DNA of 64,000 nt. Origin: Alviniconcha marisindica. Taxonomy: Eukaryota > Mollusca > Gastropoda > Provannidae. The stretch spans positions 682,001 through 746,000 of the forward strand of contig JABMCL010000958.1 of NCBI GenBank assembly GCA_018857735.1, read 5' to 3'. The notes below the pieces were generated by a model, which saw only the letters and a program-made list of their open reading frames with translations, was not told the DNA's origin and did not search any database. The position numbers were made by a program, and so were the translations under genes. This document shows, one piece after another, positions 23,601 to 35,115 of this stretch. Each line of letters opens with the position of its first letter. Position 1 is the first letter of the stretch.

Positions 23601-26600
23601 TCTTGTAGTTACAGCAAGCTGGTGCAAGAAATGCATTTCTTTTTAAGTCCAAGGCCTCTGATGTTCATGGTTAATGGGGAAGAAAATCAACAAAAGAAGC
23701 CCCACATGTACAGCCCCACATACTCCAGTATGTACAGTAAGATGTTAAGGTGATGTTTTGCCCCATTGGTGTGAAAAGATCACTGCCTGACTTTCTTCTT
23801 TATAGTTGCAATTTTTGTCAACTCCGACTCAAGAAAAAAATATTTTCACACATTTTTTTAATTTTCTATACGGTTGCTATGGGCAACGGCGGCCATTCTA
23901 AAAATAAACAACAGTATTTTGTCAAGCCATAAAAATGTTCAGGTTTATGCTATCTTCACAAAATCAGTTTTATTCCACTTGTTAGGGCCAGATCTGCAAC
24001 TTGTCAAAAAGTTTTATTGATTTCACCACTTACTGATTTTTATTATAGTTTATTATTATTCTGTATTTTTAGCTGCCAAAACGATCAGTTTTTAAAAAAG
24101 TTTGTCCATAAATAACCACTATTTTTTAGAGCACACCAAAATTTTTCTGACAAGTTGTAAGCAAGATAATATGCTATAGTCATGCCAAGTTTTAACCTTT
24201 TTGAGTTCATACTTTAGAAATTATCCATCAAAGTGTACTAAAAAATACAGAAAGGGAGAATCTGCGTTCAAAGTGTCAGTTAATGTTGTTTCACTTGTTC
24301 ATGTCTCTGCAAGTGTCAGTGACTTGTTTTCACTCAGGCAAATGTACCTCAGAAGCCCCTTGGAACATAGGCTGGACCACCCTCAGCCTGCAGATGTCTT
24401 CTTCTCTCTGTTTCCCTTGCCAGTCGCACTTTCTCCCTATGCTGCTGTTGCTTGTTCTCCACACTTCGGGGACTGTTTGCTGTCCAAAAGTTGTCCCGCT
24501 GATTTCCCAGTCTCTTGGTGTTTTCACCCACTACTAGGCCCTGGGCAGTCATGAAGTTGTGGCTGGCACTTGATCCCATGTTGAATTCCCCAACAGACAG
24601 AAGAGTTGCCACTTCCACTTTGTCCCGAGAAGCAAAAGTGTGCTTCGGGCACCTGCTCCAAATAACGCCATGCAGACTTTCATTGGCATTTTGAGTCCTT
24701 CTGCAAAGACACCTTCTTAATTATTCTTTTACTGTTACAGGATTGCAGAAATTTGCTCACCTGGTTGCCTGAAGCAGGTAGAAAAGCTGTTGGGGGACTC
24801 AAGACCCAAAACCACTAGCCCATTGGGCGAGTCATAATTCTGCCTTCTGCGATGGTGATTTCTTTAAATTTGTAAAACTTTAAAACATTGAAGACGGATT
24901 TTGAGTGATGTCATCTGCAATGCGAAATTGTGATCATTTTAAATTGAAATCAAAAATGGGAAATCCCAGTGTGTCTTCTTTCTATCCCTTCAGCTGTAAC
25001 CATGGACTTGCATTGTATGTGACTTCCACTGAGCTTGATGCGTATTTATACTTCAGTGCTCCAGCCTTGCAGGCGTGAAGCGTATTTTATTGCATCATCT
25101 TTACTTTTTGTTGTGAATGTCGTCTTCTCAACATACGGAAGTATCTTGCAAATCATTATCTTTATAAACAATACACTGGTATTGTTCTTTTGTTTTCTCC
25201 CCATTTTGTGTATGCATGTGTGTTTTACAGTTCTTGTGCATTAAAAAGTTGCTGACAAATACAGTTGCCTGTTTATGTCATATGGATGTTTTGCGAGAGA
25301 ATGATCATGAGCATGAAATACATTAAAAAATAAATAAATAGATTTTCAGAAGAATCCCAGGCTAGTGATCAATTCTGCAGGCTAGTAAACTTTTATAGTG
25401 ACTAGCCTGAGAAGCTAGTGACAAATTGTCTACTTCTGTATACTAGGCCTGCTGTTATAATGGTGACATGTCTGTGTATGCGAAACTCCATACCCTGTAA
25501 TTTTGTTTCTAGATGACAAGAGTTACTACATCCTCTACTGCTGCACACATTGTGATGAGAAGTTTGGGTCTGAGGATGCTCTGCAGCTGCACAGCAAGAC
25601 CTGCAAGGTTGTTGCAGACATCGCGTGGATCAAACAGGAGCCACAAGAGGAAGAAGATTGTGCCCCACCCCCACAAGAGAAAAACACCAGCATGGTGCCT
25701 GCGACACCAGCAACAACTCTTTCTCCCACCCCTCAAGTTGCCACACCCATTGGAAATCATCAGTCACAAGCATCCATTCCAGTGAGTGAGATCAAGACCG
25801 AGCCAGGGCAGCCTCTGCCATCTGCTGTCCCTGTAGTCTATCAGCAGCAAGCAGCACATCACCCGGGTGTTCCTCAGCAAGGGATGTGTCAGATTGTGAT
25901 GCCTCAGTTTTTGGTGCCCACTCAGGCGATGCCTCAACAAGTGGTGGGTCAGCCGCAAGGACCGATACAGTTGTTTCCTTTTCCGGTGCTGAGGCAGACA
26001 TCTCAACCTAGGCTCCCCCAGCAGACAAACCCTTTGCCCTCGGCACCCACACCACAGTACCATGATGCAGCCAAACACCTTACTGCCTCGGAAATTCTCC
26101 GTCAGCGATACCAGAAGATGCAGCCACCGCAACGACCACCTAGTGCTGAAAGTGATGGGGAAAGCGTTTCTAAAGTACGGCGTCGGGGTCGCAAGAAGAG
26201 GACTCCTGTCCCCATCCCCACTGCCACACGGTCCATCCGCCCCAAAACTGCGCCAGCGTCTGCCACAGTGCATTCCTTCACAGTTGAACCCCAGTCCAGT
26301 ACTGACCCCAGCTTGCCCAAAATTGAGAGAGTCTACTACACCTCCAAGACAGAAGCTGATTCTGTTGGTAAAGCTACATTGGCAGACAGTGCCTCTGAAA
26401 CTATGCCGGTTAGTGAATCCATGACTGCTGATAAATCACAAAAAAAGTGTGTGCTTGTCAAGAAAGCCAAGGGTGCAGTTCAGAACCAGCCTTTGCCCGT
26501 CAGCAAAGCTGTGATTACTGTTCAGTCCCGAAAGCAACCTCCGCCTGTCAGCAAAGGCATGACAGCAGTTCAGTCCCGAAAGCAACCTCCGCCTGTCAGC

Positions 26601-29600
26601 AAAGGCATGACAGCAGTTCAGTCCCGAAAGCAAACTCCGCCTGTCAGCAAAGGCATGACAGCAGTTCAGTCTCAAGATCGGCCTTTGCCTGCCAGCAAAG
26701 CTGTGGCTGCTGCTCAGTCCCTGAATCAGCCTCCACCTGCCGGCAGCGTGGTGACCACTGTTGCTGTTAGCGGTAGCGTGCCCATTGTTCAGCCCCAGCA
26801 GAGCATCCCCACCTTGCAAACCCTACAGCAAGTGCCACAAACTCTTCAGCAAACAGCACAAACTCTGCAACAGACTCCACAGGCTTTCATTCAAACCCCT
26901 CAAGGCCTGGTTCAGGTTCCTCAAACCTTTCTTCAAAACCCTCAAAATCTGCTTCAGAGTTCACAAACCCTGTTCCACAGTCCACAACCTGTACTCCAGA
27001 ATACCCAGACTGTGCTTCAGCAGAGTTTGCTTCAGCAGAATCTGCTTCAGATTCAGGCTCAGGCTGCTCAGCAGAATTTTCAGAACTCGCTGCTGCTGAA
27101 TGGTCAGGCTGGGTCCCAGCTCATGCCAGTCTTGACCCCACCGTCCTGCAGTGGAGCCAGCACAGTCCTGTCCACTCAGCCTGCCACGCCCACACTGTCT
27201 GTGCCAGTGGCTGCATCTACAGCACCCACAGTTGTTACCACTCCCAGCTCTTCTCAAACGCCAACTTCACCGACCAGAAGCAAGCCCCTGGAACCATCAA
27301 AAACCGTGGTGACCTCCTCATGCAAGCCAGCTCTGTCAGCCCCTCATCCAGTGACAGCATTGTCACAGTTGGTGGGTGGGATACCTGCAGCTCCTGCTGC
27401 TAGTCAGCGGGTGCAGATTGCGGTCCCAAACCCAAATGGTGCCGGCATCATCCTGTTGACGGGGAATCTTAAGTCGGGAGTTCCAATCACCGGACAGACA
27501 GCAAACCAGCAGAACTCCCCTGTGGCTCTAGGAAACCAGCCAGTGGTCACACCCAACCCTGTGGGAATCCCAGCAGGCATTGCGAACCCACAGCAAGGGT
27601 TCATACCACAAAACCCTGCCTCCAACGTTTTGTTTTTACCACCCATGATGTCGCAGGGACATGTGTTAAGTGGCATTCAGATTCAACAACCAGCACTTGT
27701 CAACCCAGTTACCACACAAGGTACAGCACTTCAGACTGTGGTCCAGGAAAACTTGACCCCCAAGGAAACCAAAACTTCTGTAGCAGAATCACCTTCCCTT
27801 TCCAGCAGTGATAGTACTGATGGTAAAAGTAAAAACAGAGAGGCTAATTCTGCGCCTGCTGCTGACACAGTTGATGCATCCCCCCTACAGTTGCTTCTTA
27901 ATCACAAGCAGTCACCTTTTAAACATCAGCATTTAGCTCCTAAAAGGATAGAAGCCCAGCAGTCAGCTCCTAAAGGTCAGCAGCCACCTGCCGAAATGAC
28001 CAGCTCAAGGGGTAGCAGTTCACGGAAGGAAAGAAGGAAAAAAGCTGTGTCTTCACCCACCGCCACCTCCAGCACAAAGAGCAGTAGTTCTGATCTGTTT
28101 GGAGCTGTACCACATGGCTTGCTGTCAGACAAAACGGTGCTGGACATTGCCAAGTTGCTGCTTTTTGAGGTTCAGAAGATGAAGGAGAAAGGTCCTGTCA
28201 TCCTGGATGATGGCAGAATATTTGTTCCGGTGGCTTACACTGGGCCTTACACACTGAGAAACACAAAACTGCCCCCAAAGCAGCTGGTGAGGATCCTGCC
28301 AGACTGGCCGTGGTTGAAACCAAAGAAGAAACCAAAGAGTGATTTTGGAGAAAAAAGAGAGTATGTGAAAGGTGTTGCAGAGAGAAGTTTAGAAGAGAGT
28401 CGAAAAAAGGAGGAGAGTGGCTGCAGTTCTGCTGGAAGGACTGTAGAAAAAGATGGGAAGAGGGAAGAGAGTGATCACAGTCCTGTGGGAAAGACTGTCG
28501 GAAACAATAGCAAGGGGGAATGTGATCGTGATCTTGCAGGGAACATTGCAGAAGAAGGTAGGAATAAGGAGGAGAATGAGCCACATCTTCCCCAAACCAT
28601 CACTCTCCCTGGGGATGTCGTATGGATTTTCCTGGACAAAGATGGCCCCAAAATTTTGTGGAAATTGGAAGGTGTAAAACAACGGGTGATGGTCCTGCCC
28701 TTGGATTACGACTTGCCTGCGGAAGCTATGAAACAAATGGCTGAGATGCTGAGCAGAATTAAGGTGGATTTTCCTTTTGGCTCATTTGCTCACAGCTGTT
28801 CACAAACTTGTAAGGACAAGTCTGATGCCTGTTTAAAAAAGGCATGTACTTTGGACTCTGAGGGGCGCAGCTGGTATGACTATTCACCCTTTACCCAGAA
28901 GCTTGCAGGTCGCAAAGCAGATCTTGAACTTGTAACCAAAACAGCACAGATATTGTCCAAGAAGAATCAGCCCATATTACCCAAGGGGAGACCTGTGAAT
29001 GCTCCTCCTCCATTGCGGGTGCGGCCTCCTCCAAATCCCAGTCCAGAGAAGGCACTTAAAAGGGAGAACCCTTTGCAGTCAGTCGCTCCCAAAGGGCCAC
29101 CACCTGCCCTCATATCAGCAGCCCAGTGTGTACCTGCCACACCACATACGTCCATTATTAAATTGAAATCAGAACACCAAGACCCCCCAGAAGGCAGTGA
29201 CAAGCACAGCACTTCTCAGAGTGGGGTTGCTTTTCATTCCTTTCAAGACACAGAGCAGTTGTTCCGTGGTCAAGGTCAGGGGCAGCACCCAGAAACCACC
29301 GTCACAGCTGGTGGCCGTCAGTCAAAGCCAGCAGACAGGAGACGGTCACAGAGCAAGAAGCCACAGTTGACTGTGATGGCTGACACCTCCGTCATCAGGC
29401 GAGCTCTGGAAGCCTTTGTGAGAGTAGAAAGGGTGCCTCTCACCGATGCCCAGCAGCGGTATCTGAAGGCCAACAGAGTGGCAGGGAAAAGGAAGAGGCA
29501 GTCCATGACTTTGGAATACACAGCAGACCCCAGCTGTAACAAAACTGAGCAAACAACAGAAGCTGCTCAGCAGAGAAAAAGAGGGCGGAAGCCAAAATGG

Positions 29601-32600
29601 CTGAAAGAGTTGGAGCAGAAGAGAGTATCAGAGCAGACATCAAAGGATACCCCAAGGAGTTCAGATTCTCTCTCACAGCAGGTTTGTGAGAAACGGATGT
29701 TGACAGTGGAAGGAGGAAATGGAGAGAAAAGGAGAAAGAGGGGAAGGCCACGACTGAAAAGAGAAGAAGATGAAGACTACGAACCCAGTGATGATAGTTT
29801 TGGAGCCGTGGCAGCAAGTCAACAGGAGAGAGGGAAGGGGTCATTGAGGTTGACCTGTGAGGATGAGAGGGAAGATAATGGAGCGAAAGAGCATGAAGCC
29901 TCTAAGAGCATGGAAACAAAAAAAGGAACCACTGGTAGAGAGGGAGAAAGAAGAGGAAGAAAAAGAAAAAGATCATGTCAGATTGGTTGGTCACAGTCAG
30001 AGGATGATGATGATGAGGTCACAGATGCAGCATCGAGAGGATGCAGAAGCAGAGAAACGTGTAGGGCAAAGAGGAGGAGGACCAAATCTGGCATCAAGGT
30101 GGAGCCTGAGGAAGAGAAGCTTGATGTTAATGGGGGCAGCATAGAGGCAGGTGTGAGGCGAAGCATCAGAATTTTCTGTAAACCCAAACCAGACTATTGT
30201 GCATTGGAAAGCCAAGATTTTATAATGGATGAGGATCTTGACCATAATGTCCATTGCTCTGGAGATGACAAGCCACAGAACATTGCTGGCACAGCGAAAG
30301 CAGAAGTTGATCCTGATGCTTCAGTACGGGTCAGCACCACCGTCAAAGCGGACAGTTTTGACACAGCTATGGAAACTTCGACCTCTGTGTTGGGTAGCCG
30401 CAGTTTAGGAAAACATGCTGGGTTTGATGTTTATGTTGAAACAGCAGATGATACTGAGGATGATGAAGGGCGTTTGGTTATTGACGGCAACCAGAACGAG
30501 GAAGATGCTGTGGGCAAAGAAGATGCTGTTGGTGGACATGGCGAAAGTGAAGAGGGCACAGACTCAGCTGACCAGTTTTTTAGCAAGCACAAGGGAGATT
30601 TTGAGCAGATGGTGATGAAGGATGTAAAAAGGGGCAAAGACACAAGAGATGGGGCCACAGGTCACATACTGTACCTGTGCACCATCTGCGGGTCCTTCCA
30701 GAGTCGGTCCAGAGATGAGCTGATTTCTCACCTCAAGCAGCACTACAGCGGAGAATTGACGTGTCAGGTGTGTCGGTTCAGCGCAGCTTGTCAGCAAGAA
30801 CTGATTGAGCATGAAGCACTGGAGCACACAGGGAAACCGCTGTATCATTGCCACGTGTGCAAAACGCCATTCTTCAGCCAGACCATCTTCAAGAACCACC
30901 TGAAGCGACACAGTGTGGCCATCACCTGCAAAGTCTGCAGCACCGAGTTCCCCAACGAGGGCGGCCTCAAGGAACACCTTGAGAGAGAGCACACTCAGGA
31001 GTACATCTGCCATCTGTGCAACCAGCGGTTCGTCAGTGAAGATAAGGTTAGTTGACCAGTTATTTCAGTAGTAAGAGGATTTCACAGAAAGAACTTACTC
31101 TGTAATAAACCCTAGTATAGAGATGTCAGTAATGATGAGTAAAGACAGGTCAGCTAACTAGTGTTGGTACTTTCAAAGGATTGGGTATGGTAACTTGCAA
31201 AGAGTTTGGTAGAGAGAGAAAGGTGAGCTGAAATGGAACCTAACATGGGTAGCAACCGAGCACCTCAGTGCCTGGCCAAACCAGCTAATACTCGTAGTAT
31301 ACTATAAGCACTGGGCTGTGATGAAGCAGAGAGGGAGGTCACAGTAATTAATGATGAGCAAATGTGGTCACAGATTAATTAGTGCTGATGCTGATAGTGT
31401 TGGGCTGAGCTGAAGGAACTCTTGTAGTATGAGTAGAGAGAGATTACACTACTAATGATCTGTGAATGTAATGTCAGTTAACCAGGACTAATGGTTTGGG
31501 CTGAAGGGTCATTTTAATACAATTATGTATTTTACACAGGTGAATGGAATTTATCACCCCAGTCTCTTACATCAAAAGGGTAAATTTTCTGTCAGCTGAC
31601 ATGTATGTATCCAACCTCCACACAGGTCTACTGCACAGAGAAGCAAAATAATGAGCACTACATTTTGTTGTCGCCTTGGGCCTGAAACAGTGCCATTGAC
31701 AATTGGTCTGTCTTTGGGGGAACTGTATCACTTTTTTAAGTTGCTGATCAACAAAAAGTTAACCTATTTCACTAATGCTCTAGCTGTTATTTTTATCCAT
31801 CTGACAAATATTTTATACTTTCAGCCATGGTGCTTTAAACAATTTTTTTTATTGGTGTGCAAAAACACCAAGCCAGGAAATTTGAGAGCAGGACGAAAAG
31901 GAGCCAGTTGGCTCACAGCCATTTGATCTTGAAATAAGGTTAAGCTGGACATTGCAAAATGCTGGCATCAGTGTTGAAAGGTCCCGCCAGTAGTCTGTCG
32001 CAATCCATGGGTCAGGGGTTGGAAATTTTGCTGCTGCAGAATCTCAGCATGTTGCAGTGCACACTGCATGAAATTAAAACCCAGCTTTTTTCTCTCTCCG
32101 TAGATTCTGTATGAAATTAAAAGATCAGCTTTTTTTTTTCTCTCCGTAGATTCTGTATGAAATTAAAAGATCAGCTTTTTTTCTCTCAGATACTACTTCT
32201 AGTCAGTGATGTTGATGAATGTTTCCAATCTTTTGCATTAAGTCCATATTTTTACCTGCCAGAGGTGGCAAATTTTGAGTTAAAATGGAATTTTTTTAAT
32301 CTGTTACAGCTGATAGCTTTGCACTGAAATATTTGGGTAAACACCCTGATGGGCAGCTTGGGCTGACAGTGACAAGTTTGACTGTGGTTATCAATGTTGA
32401 AAAGACGTGCCTTTTCTTGAAAATGTTAGATTAAAAAAATGTGATAACCTTTCAAGTTCTAATGCCTTCCAAGCTCGTACTAGCTGTAAGTGAACGAAAA
32501 TTATCTCCCAAAGAACAGAAACCCAACAAAGAGAGGAACGGTGAAGGAACAGGAGAAGAAAGAATAAATAAATGCCCTGCCTGAACTGAAGCTTTAGAAG

Positions 32601-33174
32601 AAACATAATTTAGAGTTGTTTTTTCAGTTTCACTCAAAACTGTCTGAACTCTGGCATGGTAAGTTTGATCTCAGGTGTGTACACACTAAACTTTTGAGTT
32701 GTTTTTTTCCAGCTTCATTCCAATTTCCATACTGTGAAATTAGGCATGGTCAGTTTGATCTCACATGTGGGCACACTACACTTTTGAGGTGTTTTTCCAG
32801 CGTAATTCCATACTATCTGAATTTAGGCATGGGTCAGTTTGATCTCAGGTATGAACACACTAAACTTTTGAGGGTTTTTTCCAGCTTTGTGCCATACCAT
32901 CTGAACTTAGGCATTGTCAATTTGATCTCAGGTGCGGGCACACTACACCTACTGTAAAGATGGTTACCAGTGCTGCCTGTGTTACGTGAAAATGCTGCAA
33001 TTTCCTGACCTCTGTGCACACCTGGAAAAGGAGCACAATCGCAAAGACAACATCTGTATCTGCAGTTTTGAACACTGCGGTGCCAGCTTTCTAGATGAGG
33101 AGGAGTTCAAGAGCCACATGAATGTGCATCTGACGCTGCAGTGTAAGTTCACCTTCCCTGACAACTCCCTTTGA
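20490..33174 (+). CDS. THAP domain / Q-rich / AT-hook / C2H2 zinc-finger protein
   Basis: A probable nuclear DNA-binding regulator built from exons 20490-20685, 21931-22043, 22726-22825, 24742-24778, 25513-31046 and 32932-33174, about 2073 residues after the first junction. All internal junctions are GT-AG and phase-matched. Order of parts: THAP domain (CX4C, FPFP, invariant W, CX2H in MCSKHF, terminal YPVPF); basic linker; one C2HC finger; acidic and Pro-rich stretch with SUMO-type IKQE and IKTE; 16-residue tandem repeats; Gln-rich region; a globular-looking middle (nt 28110-28760); AT-hooks (RGRKPK, RGRPR); acidic region; seven C-terminal fingers. I know no standard family with this whole order. 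The 5' start and the 3' end are uncertain. Confidence 0.75.
20492..20541 (+). repeat. 25-bp perfect tandem duplication in the THAP exon
   Basis: TTGTTGTTATAACGGGGCAT plus GCACG occurs twice back to back. Each copy can encode CCYNGAC, but in different frames because 25 is not a multiple of three. Confidence 0.97.
21931..22043 (+). CDS. THAP exon B: C-terminal end of the THAP domain
   Basis: Acceptor ACTTTTACAG, donor TTTAG/GTATGT. It continues MCSK with HFKDGKPFAQYPYPVPF, the C-terminal THAP segment (HF, GKP, P.PVPF), then a basic VERRKQIKRG stretch; leaves in phase 2. A second open frame through the same exon joins 25513 directly but would destroy the THAP end. Confidence 0.78.
22726..22825 (+). 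CDS. Zinc-finger gene exon 4 (linker)
   Basis: Excellent acceptor (CTGTGCCTTTCTGCAG) and donor ATG/GTAAGA. It accepts phase 2 from the previous exon and ends in phase 0. Product: ESSVAKRKKTILGIQTEVKV and 13 further residues, a basic linker. It lies in a longer open frame (22394-22996) that I do not take as a gene by itself. Confidence 0.6.
24742..24778 (+). CDS. Zinc-finger gene micro-exon 5
   Basis: 37 nt with a very strong acceptor (TTCTTTTACTGTTACAG) and donor GCAG/GTAGAA. It starts in phase 0 and leaves one base, exactly what 25513 needs. Encodes DCRNLLTWLPEA. Support is splice sites and phase only. Confidence 0.6.
25513..31046 (+). CDS. Zinc-finger gene giant exon 6 (1844 codons)
   Basis: Open for 5.5 kb. 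In order: a C2HC finger (YCCTHCDEKF...HSKTC, about 25538-25606); an acidic/Pro segment with IKQE and IKTE; RRRGRKKR; 16-residue repeats (about 26470-26760); a Gln-rich TPQ-type region (26795-27100); a P/T/V/N-rich region; an ordered-looking block with LLFEVQKMKEKGPVILDDGR and FVPVAYTGPY (28112-28310) and DVVWIFLDKDGPKILWKLEG (28614-28750), not recognised; AT-hooks near 29575, 29735 and 29955; IKVEPEEE; acidic stretches; and the first five C-terminal fingers. Donor AAG/GTTAGT, phase 0. Confidence 0.85.
26470..26760 (+). repeat. 48-bp coding repeat (16-residue unit)
   Basis: Three near-identical units encode VQSRKQPPPVSKGMTA from about 26520, flanked by degenerate copies (NQPLPVSKAVITVQ, DRPLPASKAVAAAQ). 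The frame is preserved because 48 is a multiple of three. Confidence 0.9.
30661..31046 (+). other. C-terminal zinc-finger array, first five fingers
   Basis: Fingers in order: YLCTIC...HLKQH, LTCQVC...HEALEH, YHCHVC...HLKRH, ITCKVC...HLEREH, and the first half of YICHLCNQRF, completed in exon 7 as HYTYC (C2HC). Linkers are not the TGEKP type, so the array is not of the tandem KRAB style. Confidence 0.85.
31047..32931. other. Intron before zinc-finger exon 7
   Basis: Unique AT-rich sequence, a 54-bp duplication of the TAGATTCTGTATGAAATTAA block (about 32060-32190), and a tandem array of the exon-7 acceptor at 32610-32950. No other exon seen. Confidence 0.5.
32610..32950 (+). repeat. Tandem repeat of about 85 bp that includes the exon-7 splice acceptor
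   Basis: The motif TTTGATCTCAGGTG with a following CACACTA occurs at about 32662, 32752, 32836 and 32919 (spacings 90, 84, 83). The last copy is the real acceptor and first codons of exon 7. Between them each unit repeats a TTTTCCAG pyrimidine tract and a CTGAA-TTAGGCATGG segment. Confidence 0.9.
32932..33174 (+). CDS. Zinc-finger gene exon 7: last fingers and one possible stop
   Basis: Acceptor GATCTCAG, phase 0. It completes finger 5 (VRAHYTYC), then encodes YQCCLC...HLEKEH and ICICSFEHCGASF...HMNVH. The frame runs to TGA at 33172-33174 (ending CKFTFPDNSL). A GTAAGT at 33143 could instead be a donor leading to 36163. An AATAAA at 33595-33600 fits termination here. Confidence 0.75.
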   Translation: MRAHYTYCKDGYQCCLCYVKMLQFPDLCAHLEKEHNRKDNICICSFEHCGASFLDEEEFKSHMNVHLTLQCKFTFPDNSL

Positions 33175-33594
33175 CGGATTTGGCTGCACGAGGTACATAC
33201 AGCCAGCATGTGGGTTGAAAGGAACTGTACAATGCATGGGGATACCCAAGACAAGAGCACATTTTGTCTATCACTCCACAGAATGTGATTGACTGCACCC
33301 TTTGTGATGTAAAATGTTGATTTTAGTGACTGATGTATGACTAAATGAAATGGGTAGAGGCACCAGTAGTCCAGTGAAAGCAGCTCAGCATGCATTTGAC
33401 TTGAGTTCAAGACAGGGTGAAGGAATTTTTATCGCTGTTCCAAGTCCGCCCTTTCGCAGGTTCATCGTTGTCTGTCTTGCCTTTGCACAGCACACGCTAG
33501 AATCGTTGCCATGGACCTTTCTACAGAAAAAGAGTGTTCTTATTCAATTAAATTGAAACTTTCAGTGATTGTCATTTACATCAACTTGGTCATG

Positions 33595-33600
33595 AATAAA
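33595..33600 (+). terminator. Candidate poly(A) signal of the zinc-finger gene
   Basis: AATAAA about 420 bp after the stop at 33174, followed by TTGTCACATTTTGTC, a T/GT-rich stretch. Confidence 0.4.
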
Positions 33601-35009
33601 TTGTCACATTTTGTCTACGTTCGTGTATATTCAGGGGAGATAATTAACATGTTACCCGATTTGACGAAAGCTTTAACATTTAGGCATTGCTTTAAAGCAA
33701 GATCTTCAAACTTTGCATGGTTATAACTTTGATGTTTGATGACCTTGATCTTGCTTTAAAGACATAGGTGTGTGTCAGTAAAAAACAAACAAAAAACTGT
33801 TCAGAAACATAAACCCATTAAACTGCACCAGTCTGAAACAGAACGAGGCTCTATGCAAAATCAACAAAGGAGTTGTTCCAGTTTTCTTTTTTAATAAGGA
33901 TGCTCTCGGTTTCCTATAACATCACCATTTCCAGCCATACAGAATGGTGTAATTTATGATGTTGACAGTACAGTCACTGTCTTGTTTCCTTGAAGGTGAC
34001 TGTTTTACTTTCTAGCACTGAGTTTGTTGTATGACTAGTGGCTGCTTGACCCTTCACTTGTGAATGGCTCCAGGAGCTCTGTTGTTCCTGGTCTGGCATG
34101 TGGCAGGAATGTAGGCCACCCTGCGCTTTGTCTTGATGGGTGACACTGACAGGGGCTTGTCTAGGATGCAGTCCAAACCATCTTGGCAAGTGCCGCATGT
34201 GTAATAGGCAGCACAGCTCTCTCCTTTGCCTCCCTTTCTTTTGCAGGTTCCTGTTGAGGAGAAGTGATGGATTGAGTGAGTGAGAGAGAGAGAACTGCAA
34301 TGAAACTCTGCCAGTTGAGGAATTTGTCAGTAACAGAGTTTGTCAGCAAAGTGTTGAATTTGTCATTTGGGGTCCAACTGTTGGTACAGATAGTTATTTT
34401 CCATCAAATCTACATGGATAATGCCATGTCCAAGTGCGGTTGGTACAATGGCATCATGAAAACTGACTGACAATGTAGAGAAGATAAAAACAAAACATAA
34501 CAAAAACAGCTCTTTATGGTGTTGTAAAATGGAATTTTAAAGCTATCCTAAAAATGAAACAAAAGTAGTCCTAGAAGAGGAGCTGTCTCTGATCAGGATG
34601 GTCTGTCATCAGGGGTGCAGCTGTACTGCCTTTTAAGTAGTTGCAGCCTGGTCACCTTGATTGGATGGTAGAAAGCTGTTTAGTTGACGCTTGCTGGTGA
34701 TGAGGAAGTTCTGATTGAAACAGCACTCTGTAGGGGAACAGTCGCCGTCGCTGTGACAGCACCACACATAGCCCTGGATAAGGACAGAAGGTATCTGAGT
34801 GAGGCTGGTTCGATATTTGTGCTGAAATCGGCCTGATGAAATGGCACAATGCAGAAGTGTCGGTCTGTAGACTAGTAAATTTTCTAAACAAGCTTATTCA
34901 AGTTATTGATTATAATTTATATTATAAAGCAGAAAGTGTGTGTAATCCCATAGAAAATTTGGGACATTTTTGATGTAATGTCATAGTTGAGTAATTTGTT
35001 TGGTGGTGG

Positions 35010-35115
35010 ACCTTCAGAATGTGAAAGGACAAGAGAGGGCCATCATCAGTCAGATGAACGATGCAAAGGCGATGTTGGGGAAATGGTGTGGAAATATGGC
35101 CTTTTCCAAGCGCAT
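35010..35115 (+). mobile_element. Second fragment of the non-LTR retrotransposon family
   Basis: VKGQERAIISQMNDAKAMLG matches the ERAIV(I)xQMNIGTVSKA segment at about 18090-18160 at both DNA and protein level. It is truncated on both sides. Confidence 0.5.
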
